From: Hominimerdicola alba
Lineage (GTDB): Bacteria; Bacillota; Clostridia; Oscillospirales; Ruminococcaceae
DNA length: 64,000 nt
NCBI RefSeq assembly: GCF_900112155.1
Contig: NZ_FOKQ01000007.1
Span: forward strand, 62,001-126,000
Reading direction: 5' to 3'
Made by a program: the position numbers and the translations under genes
Part shown: positions 62,938-64,000 of the stretch, piece after piece
Layout of the letters: each line of letters starts with the position of its first letter
How positions within the stretch are numbered: position 1 is the stretch's first letter
The notes under the pieces: model-generated
What the model saw: the letters and a program-made list of their open reading frames with translations, nothing else
What the model was told of the DNA's origin: nothing
Database searches by the model: none

Positions 62938-64000
62938 TTATTTTATGGTAACAGTAACAGCTCTCTTGCTGAGGTTGGAAGTATCCCACTTGCCGTTTAC
63001 CTTAGCGGCTACAACGACCTTGTAGGACTTGCCGGGAGTCAGCTTGGGAGATACGAATGTGGTATTAGAAGCAGCTATGTTCTGGGTCTGTACCTTCCAT
63101 CTGCCTGCCAGGTATACAGCGATACCGTAGTTCTGAGCACCGTCAACAGGTGTCCATGTGAGCTGGAACTGATGATACTGAGAGTTGTACAGAACGTTTG
63201 TTACAACAGGATATGTGCTTGCAGAAGAATTGTTGTAAGTGATAGCAGCGCCAGTCAGAGCAGTGTTGTCCGAACCTACAGCTATAGCAGCCAGTTGAGC
63301 CTTTGTGCCGTTGTATACAACGTTTTTCAGAGAAGTACAAGCGCCAAATGCCTTATCACCAATTGTTGTTACGCTCTTGGGCAGAGTTACCTTAGTGAGG
63401 GACTTGCAGGTGTAGAATGCTGCGCCATCGATATCAGTTACGCCCTCGGGAATTGTGAAAGAGGTAATGCCTGTTGTAGCGAAAGCAGCCTGAGGGATAG
63501 TGGTGAGCTTCTTGGAATTTAATTCAACGTTTTTCAGTGCGTGGCAGTTTGCAAATGTTCTTTTGCCCAGAGTTGTAAGGCTCTCAGGAAAAACAGCGGT
63601 TTCCAGAAGCTTGCAGTTAGCAAACGCATCATTGCCGATAGAGGTCAAATTACTATAATTATGTAGATCAAGCTTGGTCAGGGCGGTGCAAGAACCAAAA
63701 GCGGAATTACCGATAGTCTTCAGTTCTGATTTGCTGGGAAGTTCGCTTAGACTTGAACAACCGAAGAATGCGTAATCTCCGATATCAACAAAATTAGCAT
63801 CATTATCTATACTCTCAATAGTTGAAAGGTTTTCGCATTCGTAAAAAGCCTTTTTGCCGATAGAGGTGGCACCGTGGAAAGATAATTTTTTAATATTTGT
63901 ACATCCCTGAAAAGCACTTGTACCGATATATTTTACCTCCGATTTAACATAAAAACAAGGAAGGCTGGTGCATCTCTGGAATGTACCCTCTTCTATAGCA
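62938..64000 (-). CDS. BspA-type leucine-rich-repeat surface protein, C-terminal part (cut by window edge)
   Basis: The frame is open from 62938 to the right edge (354 codons); the start lies outside. It consists of BspA/LRR_5 repeats of about 23 residues with the pattern TSIGxxAFxxCxxLxxVxxPxS (for example TSIGNDAFANCKLLETAVFPES; TTIGDKAFGACTSLKNVVY), followed by a fibronectin-III-like C-terminal domain (PVVTNVLYNSQYHQFQLTWTPVDGAQNYGIAVYL...SKRAVTVTIK). These are usually secreted or surface proteins that bind polymers or host or microbial surfaces. No dockerin or sortase signal is at the C-terminus. Confidence 0.9.
   Translation of the reverse strand, partial: AIEEGTFQRCTSLPCFYVKSEVKYIGTSAFQGCTNIKKLSFHGATSIGKKAFYECENLSTIESIDNDANFVDIGDYAFFGCSSLSELPSKSELKTIGNSAFGSCTALTKLDLHNYSNLTSIGNDAFANCKLLETAVFPESLTTLGKRTFANCHALKNVELNSKKLTTIPQAAFATTGITSFTIPEGVTDIDGAAFYTCKSLTKVTLPKSVTTIGDKAFGACTSLKNVVYNGTKAQLAAIAVGSDNTALTGAAITYNNSSASTYPVVTNVLYNSQYHQFQLTWTPVDGAQNYGIAVYLAGRWKVQTQNIAASNTTFVSPKLTPGKSYKVVVAAKVNGKWDTSNLSKRAVTVTIK

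Noticed and set aside
1-64000. CRISPR arrays, prophage, integrons or insertion sequences
   Set aside because: No regularly spaced direct repeats, no integrase, transposase or phage structural genes, and no tRNA-adjacent att-like duplication were seen.

Overview
The window looks like chromosomal DNA from a fibre-degrading, strictly anaerobic ruminal or gut clostridium of the genus Ruminococcus, most likely close to R. albus. The evidence is a secreted protein with a C-terminal dockerin, ethanol and H2 fermentation genes (AdhE, a monomeric [FeFe] hydrogenase, a PAS-containing sensor hydrogenase, Rex), a biotin-dependent carboxyl-transfer cluster, and strong sigma-A type promoters that nearly all have a 17-bp spacer and a TATAAT box. 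The species name is an inference, not a database match. No phage, insertion sequence, integrase or CRISPR array is visible.

Layout. 0-2.2 kb: leftward sbcC (cut by the window edge), sbcD and a membrane protein. 2.4-7.1 kb: a 51-residue ORF, an SDR reductase, an LCP cell-wall ligase and acetolactate synthase. 7.1-10.1 kb: leftward Ktr-type potassium uptake genes with an unknown membrane protein between the two subunits. 10.4-13 kb: a sugar-binding lipoprotein coupled to a diguanylate cyclase. 13-19.3 kb: a 1916-residue DUF4011-type helicase overlapping signal peptidase I. 19.4-21.7 kb: a polar amino acid ABC transporter whose binding protein appears circularly permuted. 22-24.7 kb: glutathione peroxidase, a radical SAM protein, and queH behind a long leader with competing inverted repeats. 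24.8-28.5 kb: the dockerin protein, tRNA-Thr, purC, an APH-like kinase and tRNA-Ser. 28.6-34.2 kb: a MarR-controlled heterodimeric ABC exporter, a C39-like mini-protease and a DUF445 protein.

34.5-41.8 kb carries the carboxyltransferase / biotin carrier / oxaloacetate decarboxylase-alpha cluster, gap, dipicolinate synthase dpaAB and an AAA-CYTH fusion. 41.9-46.3 kb has a PIN-like nuclease, tex and a zinc-ribbon membrane protein. 46.4-50.7 kb has a glutamine synthetase operon ending in an ANTAR regulator, followed by two unknown genes. 50.8-53.7 kb has fba, queT, tRNA-Leu and a LysR regulator. 53.8-62.7 kb is one tight eight-gene operon: rex, adhE, a kinase-like gene, two thioredoxin-like [2Fe-2S] ferredoxins, hydS, a SpoIIE-type phosphatase and hydA2. 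The window ends inside a leucine-rich-repeat (BspA-type) surface protein.

Functionally the window centres on anaerobic carbon flow (gap, fba, carboxyl transfer, AdhE, hydrogenase) under NADH control (Rex) and probably H2 control (HydS). The most interesting parts are the permuted binding protein, the accessory signalling genes inside the Rex-hydrogenase operon, the bistable-looking queH leader, and the binding-protein/diguanylate-cyclase pair that has no transporter.
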